From NCBI GenBank assembly GCA_021234155.1, contig JAJEKV010000008.1, forward strand, positions 4,142,085 to 4,206,084: a DNA stretch of 64,000 nt. The letters run 5' to 3'. The DNA is from Isoetes taiwanensis (lineage: Eukaryota > Streptophyta > Lycopodiopsida > Isoetales > Isoetaceae). This document shows positions 53,913 to 64,000 of the stretch, one piece after another (position 1 is the stretch's first letter; each line of letters starts with the position of its first letter). Under the pieces are notes generated by a model, which was not told where the DNA came from, did no database searches, and saw nothing but the letters and a program-made list of their open reading frames with translations. The translations under genes and the position numbers were made by a program.

Positions 53913-54200
53913 TGCCTCAAGACTGCAAGGTCCGATGACAATTTATAATTTACAAACACGTAGACACCTCTTGATGGCATAGGCATGTAAGTTTGCAACA
54001 AAATGGTCTCCGTAAAACTTGGGTCTCCACATATGCAAAATGTCTATCAAATACCACTATAAATAATGTGCAAAAACAATCTAAGGCTAAATGCCAATGC
54101 ATCTCGAGCTACATCACTTACTAAAGATAAAATGCAAAAACAATAGTATTTAACCATTGAAAAAGTAGTGTACTAAAAACATCCTGCCTTAGATCTACCT

Positions 54201-54281
54201 CATTCTTTGCACCAAAGTAGGCCGATTGGTCTCAGTGGACGATAAAAATCATTCTTTCTTTCTTTCTTTGCACCAAAGTAG
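54201..54281 (+). mobile_element. Minimal LINE 3'-end insertion (29 bp) with 20-bp flanking repeat
   Basis: GCCGATTGGTCTCAGTGGAC and GATAAAAAT (54221-54249) match the end of the LINE family. The flanks are CATTCTTTGCACCAAAGTAG (54201-54220) and, after the insert, the same 20 bases expanded by 12 bases of TTCT-type repeat (54250-54281). Reading: an extremely truncated LINE copy with a target duplication whose junction was amplified. Caution: TTCTTTGCACCA also occurs in the LINE-1 3' UTR (about 31300), so the left flank could itself be LINE sequence. Confidence 0.6.
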
Positions 54282-54440
54282 CTATAAATCAATAGAGAAA
54301 TTGTTTAGGTTTTAACCTCAGCAGTGTATTCTTTAGGAACGTTTCCAAATAAGAAAAATCGTACCACTTAACTGACTCTTTTGCATCAACTTCAAATAAG
54401 GAAAAACTTGCCACTCAAAAAATGTATTAAAAGATCTAAA

Positions 54441-54840
54441 AATTTCTAGAACAATCTAGAGGATTTTAGAATCTTCTAGAAGATTCTACAACTTTTTAGA
54501 ATATTTTGGAACATTCTAGAACTTTCTAGACCAATCTAGTAAACTTCTGAACTTTCTAGAACTCTCAAAATTATTTGGAACATTCTAGAACTTTTTAGAG
54601 AATTCTAGAACATTTTAGCTGTGAATTGGAATGCCTATCCTCATGTGGATGGCACCCTTATATGCACGAATGGACGGACGAGATGGGCCACCAGATCCAA
54701 CGGCTCAGATCGCGCCCATTAGAACATTTTAGAACAATCTAGAACATTCTAGAACCTTTTGGAACATCCTAGAACATCCCAGAAGATTTTAGAGCATTCC
54801 AAAACTATCTAAGGCACTTCAGAACATTTTGGAGTTGTTC
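54441..54840. repeat. TTCTAGAA-rich blocks (heat-shock-element-like)
   Basis: Within 54441-54618 and 54720-54840 there are many copies of GAACATTCTAGAA and variants. These are alternating GAA and TTC at 5-base spacing, the arrangement of plant heat-shock elements. The blocks flank a short unique stretch (54619-54719). Confidence 0.6.
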
Positions 54841-54894
54841 TGTTCTAATTAAATCCTTACCCTTAAATATTTATGAATTTTTTTTTTTAATGAA

Positions 54895-55790
54895 TTAATG
54901 CCTTGTTTAGTGGGTTAGAATGGGGAGCTTGGGACGCAATACCAGGGTTCAAATCCCCCAAACAACATAAAAACTTTTCAAAGCTTGTCCTTTTAAGATT
55001 CATTGAAAATACTAAGGCCCGAGCATGCAATATGAGCCGTAGGATCTTGGACCGTAGAATCTCATAGGCTATGTATAAAGCAACGCGAGCCATAGGATTT
55101 AGGATCTCGAATCGACGATCAGGATCAAGAACAACCTGGACCGTAGGATCGTCTGTATATAAACTCCTAAGCCATCTGGGCCGTAGGATGTATCCCAGGG
55201 CAACGTAGCCGTAGGATCTCCAGTTGACGATCATAATCAAGAACAACTTGGACTGTAGGATCATCTGTATATAATCTCCCAAGCTATCTGGGCCACCTGA
55301 TATGTTCCTGAGCGATACCTGGTCTAGTAATTAGAATAGGGGGTTTGTGGGGCAATGATCAGGGTTCAAATCCCCCAAACAGCATAAAAACTTTCCAAAG
55401 CCTGTCCTTAACATTAATTGAAAATACTAAGACCCGAGCATGCAATATGAGCTGTAGGATCTTGGACCAAGGATTAGGATCAATCCGAACCATAGAATCA
55501 CATAGGATGTTGTAAAACAACATGAACCATAGGATCTCGAATTGACGATCCGGATCAAAATAACCTAGACAGTAGGATCGTCTGTATATAAACTCACAAG
55601 CCATCTGGGCCGTAGGATATATCCCAGGGCAACGTGAGCCGTAGGATCTCAAATCGACGATCAGGATCAAGAACAACCTAGACTGTAGGATTGTCTGTAT
55701 ATAATCTCCTAAGCTATTTGAGCCGTCGGATGTGTCCCCGAGCGACGTGGGCCATAGGATCTGAACTGACAGTCCGGATAGCGCAAAACA
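54895..55790 (+). repeat. Tandem ~418-bp repeat (two copies) with tRNA-like head and 112-bp subrepeats
   Basis: Each copy starts with a tRNA-like promoter head: an A-box-like TTTAGTGGGTTAGAATGG (first copy) and a B-box AGGGTTCAAATCCCCC at 54943 and 55361. Behind it lie subrepeats with GTAGGATCGTCTGTATATAA at a period of 112-113 bp (55141/55253 and 55570/55683). The body is rich in GCCGTAGGATCT motifs. It could be a duplicated SINE-like or satellite unit; no poly(A) or target duplication was found. Confidence 0.6.
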
Positions 55791-55808
55791 TTAGAACATA
55801 TATAGGTA

Positions 55809-57400
55809 CTAGTAATGGTGCCCAGCGTTGCTGGGCATAAGTTGGAAACTTATAAATAATAAGGCAGCAATGATACCGAAGTGTTGCTCCAGCTATTGCA
55901 ACTTCTCCCTCTTTCCCTTCGTGTTGGTATTACTGGATGCTATGCCATTATTCCATTCTAGTTATTGTCTTGCAAAGTGCCCTTGACAATATGGTTGGTT
56001 GTGTTCAAGATTCTATTGCTTAGTTGTGTTCTCGAAATGTATTGGTTTTGTATAAGGAAATGTCATAAGTTTTACATGCGGCTAAACATTATTGTGAATA
56101 TCATCTTATTATATAGTTACAGTGTCCAACATTGTTGGGTATACGCTGGGCATAACTTAGAACCTGCGAATGGCAAAGCCGCAATGCATGGTCTGTGGTG
56201 CTTTTGTGTTGTAATATTGGTCAACATTATGCAATTTGTATACGTGATAGTAGGCATCTACTAAAATCTAATGTGACCACACTTTTGCAATTCAAATGTC
56301 TTGTAAGCTTTTACCCCATGCCCTTAGATTTTTAGAATTCTTGAAGATTTAGCAAAGGTGTATGCATCCCCCATGTTCTTAGACTTTTAGAATTCCTGAA
56401 TGATTTGGCAAAGGTGTATGCATACATGCGGAGGCTCTAGTTAGATATATGTGCATCATGGTGTGTGCGTGATTGTACAGGTTAAAGCTTATATTAATAG
56501 GGGAATTGAGCGTTAAAGCCGCGTGCATATGAACATTGGGTTTGTATGTGTATTGATATAAAACATTGTCATATAGAAAACATTGTAACATGGCTAGCTC
56601 AATGGACAATGATATGCCCATCGACGATAGAGCCTAATGAAGAACTTTGAGGCCCTTATCAAGTGTAATGGCATTAGGAGGAATAGTTCCCTATATGTAA
56701 CCTTGTGTCCTAGGTAAATTTCACAATTTCACACTGATATGATATTACTTCAAGATTACACATTGGTTATCCTTTTAAATGCAAAAAGTTATAATACTGG
56801 AGTTGCGCCCAGCATTTCAAATGTCAAGGGTTGTTTGCTCTCATATAGTTTTGGGCAATGCTTTATGTCCATTACTATTTTATAACGGCTTTACTTTGTG
56901 GAAGCTTTGTATATAATCAAATAAATCAAAGGTAATTCATTTTTTGAAATTGGAGCATAATTGATTTTTTGAATGTGACTTCAGATGTTGCTTATGCATC
57001 TAGAGTATGTTGTAAGGTGTCATTATTTATTATCATCAAGTTGAGTGCTTTGTGCTAATAACGTTGTTCTATGATTGCTATTTTGCCATGGAATTTTAAA
57101 ACCTTCAATCAATCTTGTTAATTTGGGATTTTCAGGTTTGGCTGAAAACATTTTTGGAATTTATTTTTGATTAATTTCATATGATTTTGAGGGTTCTGAT
57201 AGCCGGAAAAACTTATGGATTTCCAAAAATCCTAGAAGTTTGCGCTATGATTTTTTCTTCCTGATTTCCACTATGAGGGCATGCCACAACGGAACTTGCG
57301 TGCATCGCCGTGGCATCGATGAGTGCTCTTCTAAAATTACAATAGTTACAGTCGCCCAGCGTTGCTGGGCATAAGTTAAGAACCTGGAAATGATAAATGG
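55809..57400 (-). mobile_element. Helitron-like 3' ends (one canonical, two degenerate)
   Basis: On the minus strand, hairpin GCCCAGCAACGCTGGGC (55820-55836) is followed 7 bases later by CTAG (55809-55812) and then T. This is the form of plant Helitron 3' ends, with insertion between A and T. Two related ends in the same orientation occur at about 56121-56155 and 57354-57385, sharing the preceding AACTTATGCCCAGC but without an exact CTAG. No Rep/helicase is seen, so they would be non-autonomous. The 5' ends were not located. Confidence 0.5.
56317..56426. repeat. 55-bp tandem duplication
   Basis: CATG(CC/TT)CTTAGA(T/C)TTTTAG with AATTC(T/C)TGAA and GCAAAGGTGTATGCAT occurs twice in a row (starts 56317 and 56372), with small differences. 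Confidence 0.75.
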
Positions 57401-57589
57401 AATGAGAAAAAAAGTATTAATTCAAAGTTACTCGATAAATCAATAGTCACAATTTTCTCTTATGAGTGCGACATTTAAAATAACAATGCACATATCTCCA
57501 AATTATTCTACCATTACATCATTCAAATGAAAACCAACTTGGTTGTTTTAAACAAATTCCAGAATATACATTGTGTTTGCGCAAATCTT

Positions 57590-57780
57590 CAGCGACTTCA
57601 ATCGAATCTACTTGATTTTTTTTTGTTAAATTTAGAATTTACATTGTATTTGGGTAATCTTTAGCAACTTCAAGCTAACCTGCACTTCAATCGGACCTAC
57701 TTGATTTTTTTTTTTGTTAAATTCAAAATTTACAATCTGTTTGGGTAATCTTTAGCGACTTCAAGCTAACCTGCACGACT
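57590..57780. repeat. ~90-bp tandem repeat (about two copies)
   Basis: The block CTACTTGATTTTTTTT with GTTAAATT(T/C)A and TTTGGGTAATCTTTAGC recurs at 57608 and 57697. A partial third copy lies upstream near 57550-57600. Confidence 0.7.
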
Positions 57781-58347
57781 GATGAAACTTATATATGATC
57801 ATTTGTGAATCTTTTCTTTTCTTGGGGGCACAAAGACAATTCGTTTACTTTGGCATATTGTCCATTGCCCCTTTCAATTTTTCTATGAAATCAAATTAGC
57901 ACCTAGATTTTAACAATGCAGAACATTAGATTGCGAATTTCAATCTGTAAGGTCTTTGATTCAACACTATGTAGCTTATTGTAAGTGGTTTGATGGTTTG
58001 ATGGCTTTCACTATAATGCAAGTATAAGCAGCTTATGTTGGATTTTGACTGCAAATATTTCCTTCTGAAATATTTTTCCTTAATGACTGCAGTTTATTGC
58101 ATCGCAGACTCAATGCAATGCCAATAGTGATTGCTGAAGATGAAAAATGCTAGCTAAAAAAGGAACTGAATCACTTTTCAGACCCAAAGCAGGCTCCTTG
58201 ATGTCTATTTCTTTATATGCAAAAATCACACTGAACTTTGCCTTGCCTTAATCTGAAAATAAAAACACGTAGGCTCTTGCATGCATATGGTATACTTGCT
58301 CCATTGTTTATTTTGTTATGGAAGGGTTTCTTTCTCCGATATGTGAT

Positions 58348-58400
58348 CTGCAAAATAGGCTATATGCAAAATAGGCTATATCTGTAAAATAGGCTATATC
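58348..58400. repeat. Short triple repeat AAAATAGGCTATAT
   Basis: Three near-identical units of about 18-20 bases in direct tandem. Confidence 0.8.
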
Positions 58401-60030
58401 TGCCTTACTCTTCATATCTCTATAATGAGGCAAAGGAGCTTCCGCTTTTTAACCCCACAGACGCTTGATATGCTGGTTTTTACATTGCATTCTTACCCAT
58501 ATCTCAGACACATGAATTCGTATGTAGATCTTTCTGCACTAAGAAATTTGCCCAAAGATTTATGGCTACTGGTGAACTCATCTCCATGATCTATATATCT
58601 TAAGCTCTTGTTGACTTATTCTTGTATGCTGAGTATGTGCAAATTCTCACAATGGATGATGCAGTTATTTCTTTGGAGTTCTGGTCTCAATAGCATCAAC
58701 AACATTTACCTCCAATTCTAATTTGTCATGTTCCTCAAAAGCAGCATCCACTCACAATGAGCCTGGAGGAAGTGATATATGGTCTCTATTTAGTCAGTAT
58801 GCACTTGGAACTTCAATGCCATGGGATCAAATATTACCCATCGTACTCAACCACAATGGCCGCTTCATCAGAAATTATCAGTAGTGTGATCAGTTAAAAA
58901 AGGGCAAAAAAATATATGGAACTACTAAGAAGAGAATATGTTACAGCAATTTGAAAACATACTTATAGTGATAAGAAGTTTTTGCAACATGTTAGAGCTA
59001 AAGCATTTACAACGTGCTTTCAAGCTTGAGATACAGTTAACAGCTCAAAACTTACCCCAAATTGACGTGTGAAGAAATTGAAATAAAAAAAGCATCATTC
59101 TTTGCAAAGTTCTATAGCCACAAATATCTGTTTTAGCAGCATATATATGAGGAATAATATATGCCACTTTCATCTCGGTTGAGAAGCCATGCCTTCGCTC
59201 ACAAATATCAAACGTAAATAGAAAAGATCAGTAGAAAAGCTCTGCCCAGGACTCTTAAAACCATTGCTGGGCTACTTAAACTAAAGAAGACTTAAATCAG
59301 GGATGTGTGCAAGAATCTTACTTTCAAATGAAGCTTTCAGTGTTGGAACTATATTTGGATAACCTTGCTGCAAAGCAATTTGCTCCACGTTATTTGTTTT
59401 GTGTCCTGGACTCGACCCATAGCAGGTTGATGCCTCTGGTGAAGATGCTCATGAAGAAACAGGAATGAAAAAGCATTTTTTGAGCACTGTATAAGCCCAT
59501 GTTAATGCTCTCTCCAATGCTATTGCTCTGTCTAACTGGTCTTCTTGGACATTTTGACAACGACAAATCTTTTTAGGCCTTTTGTTGCCACAATACCTTT
59601 AGGGACGACTATGGTCGCATGAACATAGCTCATAGAAAAAGCTTCGATGATGATCTTGCGGCCCGATCTTTAAAAGCCCTATTACATTTGATCCCCTATT
59701 CTATTTGAAAGCTCATTGCGGGCTTCATACGGTTAGGGAAGGCCAAAGAAATGGAAATGGAAGATCTGGCGAGCTTCTTCGTGGCTCTTCCAAAACGGCC
59801 TCACCGAGATAGCAGGCTAAAACCGTGTGTGGACATTGGAGTGCATCGGGCGCCATACCGGCCTCGCAAACCCTAAAAACATTGTGATGTGGCATCATCT
59901 CCCCCATCGGTTTAAATCCAAGCCATTAAAATTAGGGCATGGTTCAAGACACACGCCATAACATTATAATATAGGATGATATAATTACAAAAAATTTAAT
60001 ACTTCCTACGATGCATTTTTCTAGGTTTAA
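58401..60030. other. Region without recognisable genes
   Basis: AT-rich, no protein family in six frames and no RNA gene seen. The minus open frame 59725-59907 has no recognised homology. Confidence 0.45.
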
Positions 60031-60039
60031 CATGTTTCT

Positions 60040-60460
60040 ACGATGCAAGTACCTGTCATGCCCTAGATTCTTAAAGATTTTCCTGAGATTCTATACATTC
60101 TTTAAGATTCTCTTGAGATTCTATTAGACCTTCAGGATTCTATTTAGATTCTCCTAAATTCCTTTAGATGTCATGAAAATTCATATAGATTCAAAGTCTA
60201 TGAGATATGAAGATTATTCCCTTATATTCTAGAACTCTCTAGAACATTCTAGCATTTTTTAGAACAATCTCGGATGTTCTAAAACTTTCTAGAGCATTTT
60301 AGAGCTTGTAGAACATTCTAGAACATTCCCCTTATATTTCCTTAGATTCCCCTAGCTTCCCTTACATTCTAAAACTATTTTTGGAATGAGGTACTTACCT
60401 ATAACCATCTGGAACATTCTAGAACATTCCAAAACATAAACATCTAGAACATTCTATGTT
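60040..60460. repeat. AGATTCT and TTCTAGAA repeat tract
   Basis: 60040-60180 holds degenerate AGATTCT(C/T) units; 60226-60458 holds many GAACATTCTAGAA-like units as at 54441-54840. The tract directly adjoins the truncated LTR of element H. Confidence 0.6.
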
Positions 60461-60464
60461 TACT

Positions 60465-60625
60465 CTCTGCAAATTTCAGAAATAGTAAAGCAAAGCCCTA
60501 GCCCTAATTGACATCTCACCTACCACAGATCTAGACTAAATCTGAGCCATAGATCGTGCGGTCCAATATGATACATATATGTGGCCCATGCCACTAATAC
60601 TTATGTTTAGCCCACAGGGCTAACA
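60465..60625 (-). repeat. 3' LTR of element H, truncated
   Basis: On the minus strand it begins TGTTAGCCCTGTGGGC after the purine tract and matches the 5' LTR for about 80 bases before running into the TTCTAGAA tract. Confidence 0.65.
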
Positions 60626-60643
60626 CTTCCCCCCAACCAAACC
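60626..60643 (-). other. Polypurine tract of element H
   Basis: The minus strand reads GGTTTGGTTGGGGGGAAG immediately before TGTTAGCC, the typical plus-strand priming site. Confidence 0.7.
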
Positions 60644-63600
60644 AAACTATGTACAAACCTTTATAACATGAGGTTTGACATTTACAACAAGGTATCCAAA
60701 TTGAGGGGAGTAATGATAATGTCGCCGAGAAATATTATTGACAAAGAATATCAATGTCAATGAGAGATTGAGAAGGGTGTCACCACTTGCCTTGAGCTTG
60801 CCACGATCTCCTTTAAATCTATAGAAGTCTAATCCAATGTTGAGAAGGCTGTCACCACTTCTCGTAAAGCTTGCCATAAACTCCTAAATACATGCGCCGA
60901 TCAAAGTGGCTTGCAAGGAGTAGAACAAAAATATTGAAACAAATTTTGTTGAAGGGGCGGAAGGCTCGAAGTCATCTTCACGCCATTTGTTGATCTTGAA
61001 AGAGTTTGAACACAGAATTGAACTTGAAAGAGTTGAAATATAAATTGCGGAAGGCCTGAAATCTTCACGCCTTTTGTTGAACTTGAACAAGGCTCAAACG
61101 CCATGTGGTATGAACAGATGAGGTTGACCAAAGTTCAACCGCCATGTATTATGGACGGAGGAGGTTGACCAAAGTGTTGAAGAAGGCTCAACCGCCATGT
61201 ATTATATTTTTTTAATTGAAGGCTATGTATATTAAAATCCGTATAAAAAATATTACAGATAAAGCTCGAGGGCTTTTTTAAGAGAAGACCTTTTGGGTAG
61301 GGTAGGTTAAGGACCCTGATCAGCACAGAACTATCAAAAAACAAAATTTAAGACATGAAAAAGTTCCGTATAGCTCAGAGTATCATAGTAAACAATTTTA
61401 CAAGATGATCAGATAAATGTTCAGCTGCTTCAGAATCTCCTTTTCTTAGGCTCCCTTCGAGAATGATCTTTTCTGCTTGTTGGCAACAATAAAAAGGCAG
61501 TAGGGGCAGTTGCATAAATGGGCCTTTAGCCTACACACGCCATACGACCGTGTGAGGTTTGTTGGTACAAGGGTGCAAAGAACATCACTATGAATATGGC
61601 AAAAGTTGAGGCGTCCCTCAAAATATGCCAAAAATATGTCCTAAAACTTCTTGTGTCAAAAGAGGATCAAAAGTTGTGCTCGGAGTCACGCCGTGAGGAG
61701 CTGTGACAATTCTATTGGACTCACCTCATGGGGCCACGAGCTTGTTGCAAAGAAATTGTGGCGTCTTAGTCATGCCACTTAAGGGCCATGAACCCATAAT
61801 CGAATGAAATTTGTACCTCCAAAAGGTAGGTGGTCTAAAAATTTGGAATGCGGTAGTTGGGCCATTTCGGCAAAGGCTGTGGATTCTGAAATTTTCTCAA
61901 AACTTGAATGTTGTGGGACCTCGGATGTCGGAAGGGATTGGCTACGTCGAATTGTGAACTCAAGGAAGATTTCCACGTCATGAGGCTGTGGATAGAGGTT
62001 TTGTTGATGTCGTAGGCAGATCTCTTACTGGAACTATGCCACACCTTAATGGGTTGTGGGATCTGATGTTATCCACGCCGTGAAGGGCCGTGGAAGGTCT
62101 CATGGCCACGTTCCCAAGTCATGAACTAGGTCAGGCAGAAAGGCCATGGGGCATGGGCCAAGCCCGTGTCCTAGAAAAATGGCTTCAAGAATCTTGGCAT
62201 ATCTGAGCCATTGAACTTTAGTCAGCTACATCTTGGCCATGAAAGAAAAATGCTCTAAAAACATTTGTTCTGTTCAGGCAGAATGTGCAATCTTATTTTA
62301 TCTGCTCTATATTTTGTTGCGACCATAGCTAGGGATAAAAAAATCAAGAAGCCAGGCATCTGCCCCAAAAATTAGTTGCCTGTGTGATGCTGGATATGGT
62401 ATATCAGTTCATGATGTCGAAGTTTAGATGTCAGTGGCAACAGATAGTCGTAGTTATCACAGAAGAATCGGCTAAATCTCCACTGATATTGCATAATAAA
62501 TTTGTAAGCTCTGTGTAGATCGGATGATCCTGAATGTGCTTTTGTTGCATCTATAATGCCCTAAAAAATCAGTGCATTTGATATTTGCAAATGTCTTATA
62601 AGATCTGGCCATGATTGCTCAGCAGAAAAAATTTGCGAGCTGGGAGAAGAAGACGAACCATATGATTTTTTATTTTGAGTGTAGATGGAGGCTTGAAAAA
62701 ATGCAGGCCCTTGTTGAAAAATAAATGAAAAACCGCAGAAACAGACAGCCATTCCTATGTTGGATATGACAAAAGATGACTGACAGTTCTAGCCGTTAAG
62801 AGTAGATAAGACTTGGTAGAGCATTTACGAAGTTGTTCCTAACTTTAAGGAACTCGTGTATTTGTATTTCATTTTGATAATGAACGAGGATGATCGTTTC
62901 TTTGTTGCTAGCGCTTTGAAAACTCTCGTATTCTAATATCCTAGATGTGTAGATGTTTTGGAAGATATAGCCCTGTATGGAAAAGCAAATTGGAGTTGTA
63001 TGTGTAGCAGATAAGCATGCTGAGGATGACGTCTCTGTATCGTTTGCTTGGCAAATAGATGGGAGCTAGCCGAAGTATTGGCCTTCTGTAAATAATCTGA
63101 ACAAGAAAACTTCATAAAAACTTTTGAGAATTGTAGATGTAAACGATGTAAGCATCTTTGCTGATCAGCTTGTCGGTATGTTTAGAATTGAAGACCCATA
63201 AGACATCTCCAACTCAAAATACAGGCCTGCTTGCTTAAGGTTACTTGAAGAACAGGGCTTTATTTCCATGAAAAATTGTATTGGGCAAAAACAATTTTGC
63301 TTGTGGCCAAATACCACAGGACGTATATGACGGAGAATAAGTCGATGAAGAATAAATGCCTTGCAATTGATGCAGGTCTGGAACCAAGAACATAGGGGTT
63401 TTAATAAACTCTGTGCAAATAGAGCCCCAAGCTCACAAAATAATGGTGCAAAAATACTTGGAAGTATCATTGGGCCTTTTCTGGTGTTTCTTGTTTGCCC
63501 AAGCAATGTTGGTGCCAAAAAAGTTTTTGGGCAAAAACTAGTTTTGCCCCATGTTCGGAGATGAGAATCTAAAAAAATGTCGATGTAGAACGAACTTTTT

Positions 63601-63663
63601 TTTTTTGGGGGAACCTTTGGAGATACTTGAAATAAAAAAAAAGAAATTGATCATGAGCCCAAT
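60644..63663 (-). other. Interior of element H, no genes
   Basis: No gag or pol text in any frame. The sequence around 61680-62130 is rich in CCACG/CGTGG motifs, as is element G at 19490-19870. Related blocks with CGCCATGT(G/A)TTATG occur at 61088-61110, 61138-61155 and 61190-61205. Confidence 0.5.
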
Positions 63664-64000
63664 TGATTTTTGGGGTTCTTAGCAGCAGCAGCAGCAGTCC
63701 ATGACTGTTGGATGCTACAAGAGGCCACAAATGCTCATGAATCAACCAAAATAAGGTGGGAAGAGACTCCAAGAACAAGAACAAAGCAAAGAACGAACAA
63801 AACTCAATCATGATATTGATGCTCCAAATGGAGATGCTCCAAAACGTGAGTGAAACCCTAAACAATGAGGAGGAATGCTCTCTCTCTAAATAGCAAAGCA
63901 AAATCCTAACCCTAACTGACATCTCACCTACCACAGATCTAGGCTAAATCTGGGCCATAGATCATGGGGTCCAATACATCTCCAGAGAATAAATTACTAA
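63664..64000 (-). repeat. 5' LTR of element H, continues past right edge
   Basis: Its minus-strand end is ...AAGAACCCCAAAAATCA at 63664, preceded by a GCTGCTGCTGCTGCTG run. The upstream part (63902-63965) matches the 3' LTR piece. The LTR start lies beyond base 64000. Confidence 0.65.

Larger units (their letters stand above)
60465..64000 (-). mobile_element. Element H: non-autonomous LTR retrotransposon related to G (partial)
   Basis: The minus-strand element has a 5' LTR at 63664-64000 and beyond, an interior of about 3 kb without gag or pol, a purine tract (60626-60643) and a 3' LTR piece (60465-60625). The two LTR pieces share the block at 60495-60560 / 63902-63965 (CACCTACCACAGATCTAG). 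The LTR end (TAGCATCC, CAGTCATGGACTGCTGCTGC and an AAGAACC block) and the first internal bases (GCTC(A/G)TGATCA) match element G. The PBS itself is mostly lost. Confidence 0.65.

Noticed and set aside
54904-54963. Possible genuine tRNA gene at the head of the 418-bp repeat
   Set aside because: A- and B-box-like sequences are present but no acceptor stem pairs and no anticodon arm is clear; better read as a tRNA-derived repeat head.
63676-63696. CAG/CTG triplet run as a coding polyglutamine tract
   Set aside because: It lies in the LTR end of element H, and element G has CTGCTGCTGCAG at the same LTR position, so it is non-coding LTR sequence.

Overview
This window reads as intergenic DNA from a land-plant nuclear genome that is rich in repeats. 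Every recognisable coding stretch belongs to a plant-type transposable element: Ty3/gypsy and Ty1/copia retrotransposons, a CACTA (En/Spm) DNA transposon, a LINE family, probable Helitron ends, and large non-autonomous LTR elements. Nearly all carry frameshifts or stops. I found no intact host gene, rRNA, canonical tRNA, operon or CRISPR array. A seed-free plant such as a fern or lycophyte would fit, but the sequence does not settle the species.

Layout. 1-9956 (minus): most of a non-autonomous LTR element, called LARD-A here, with its 5' LTR at 8351-9956, an initiator-Met PBS, and its 3' LTR beyond the left edge. It is inserted in the pol of a Ty3/gypsy element of Athila/Tat type (element C, plus, 9957-17212). 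C retains RT, RNase H, integrase, an antisense small ORF, a long extra ORF after pol and a 3' LTR. 17228-23290 (minus): two broken pol copies (D1, D2) of the same gypsy family. D1 is split by a 3.04-kb non-autonomous LTR element (G, 17506-20547) with a perfect 5-bp target duplication. 24.9-32.2 kb (plus): a CACTA transposase relic split by a 3.4-kb LINE (28021-31398). 32.2-36.4 kb: copia and gypsy fragments, including a gag/protease relic. 36508-46806 (plus): LARD-B, a second copy of the LARD-A family with both LTRs, the 3' one truncated. 46.8-48.2 kb: a palindrome cluster and a foldback element. 48.3-50.9 kb: a second LINE. 51.4-55.8 kb: tandem arrays, a very short LINE insertion and TTCTAGAA-rich blocks. 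55.8-57.4 kb: Helitron-like termini. 57.8-60.0 kb: no genes seen. 60465-64000 (minus): a relative of G (element H), entering from the right edge.

The most unusual signals are these. (1) LARD-A and LARD-B carry repeated two-part hairpins whose stems differ between the elements while base pairing is kept. (2) Element C has an antisense Cys-rich ORF with its own TATA box and a roughly 1000-codon sense ORF after pol. (3) A segment of about 515 bp with exon/intron signals is present only in LARD-A. (4) LINE 3' ends share a small hairpin but each ends in a different microsatellite. (5) There is a cluster of near-perfect palindromes at 47.2-47.5 kb. These are nested genomic parasites; I see no set of genes that works together as a pathway.
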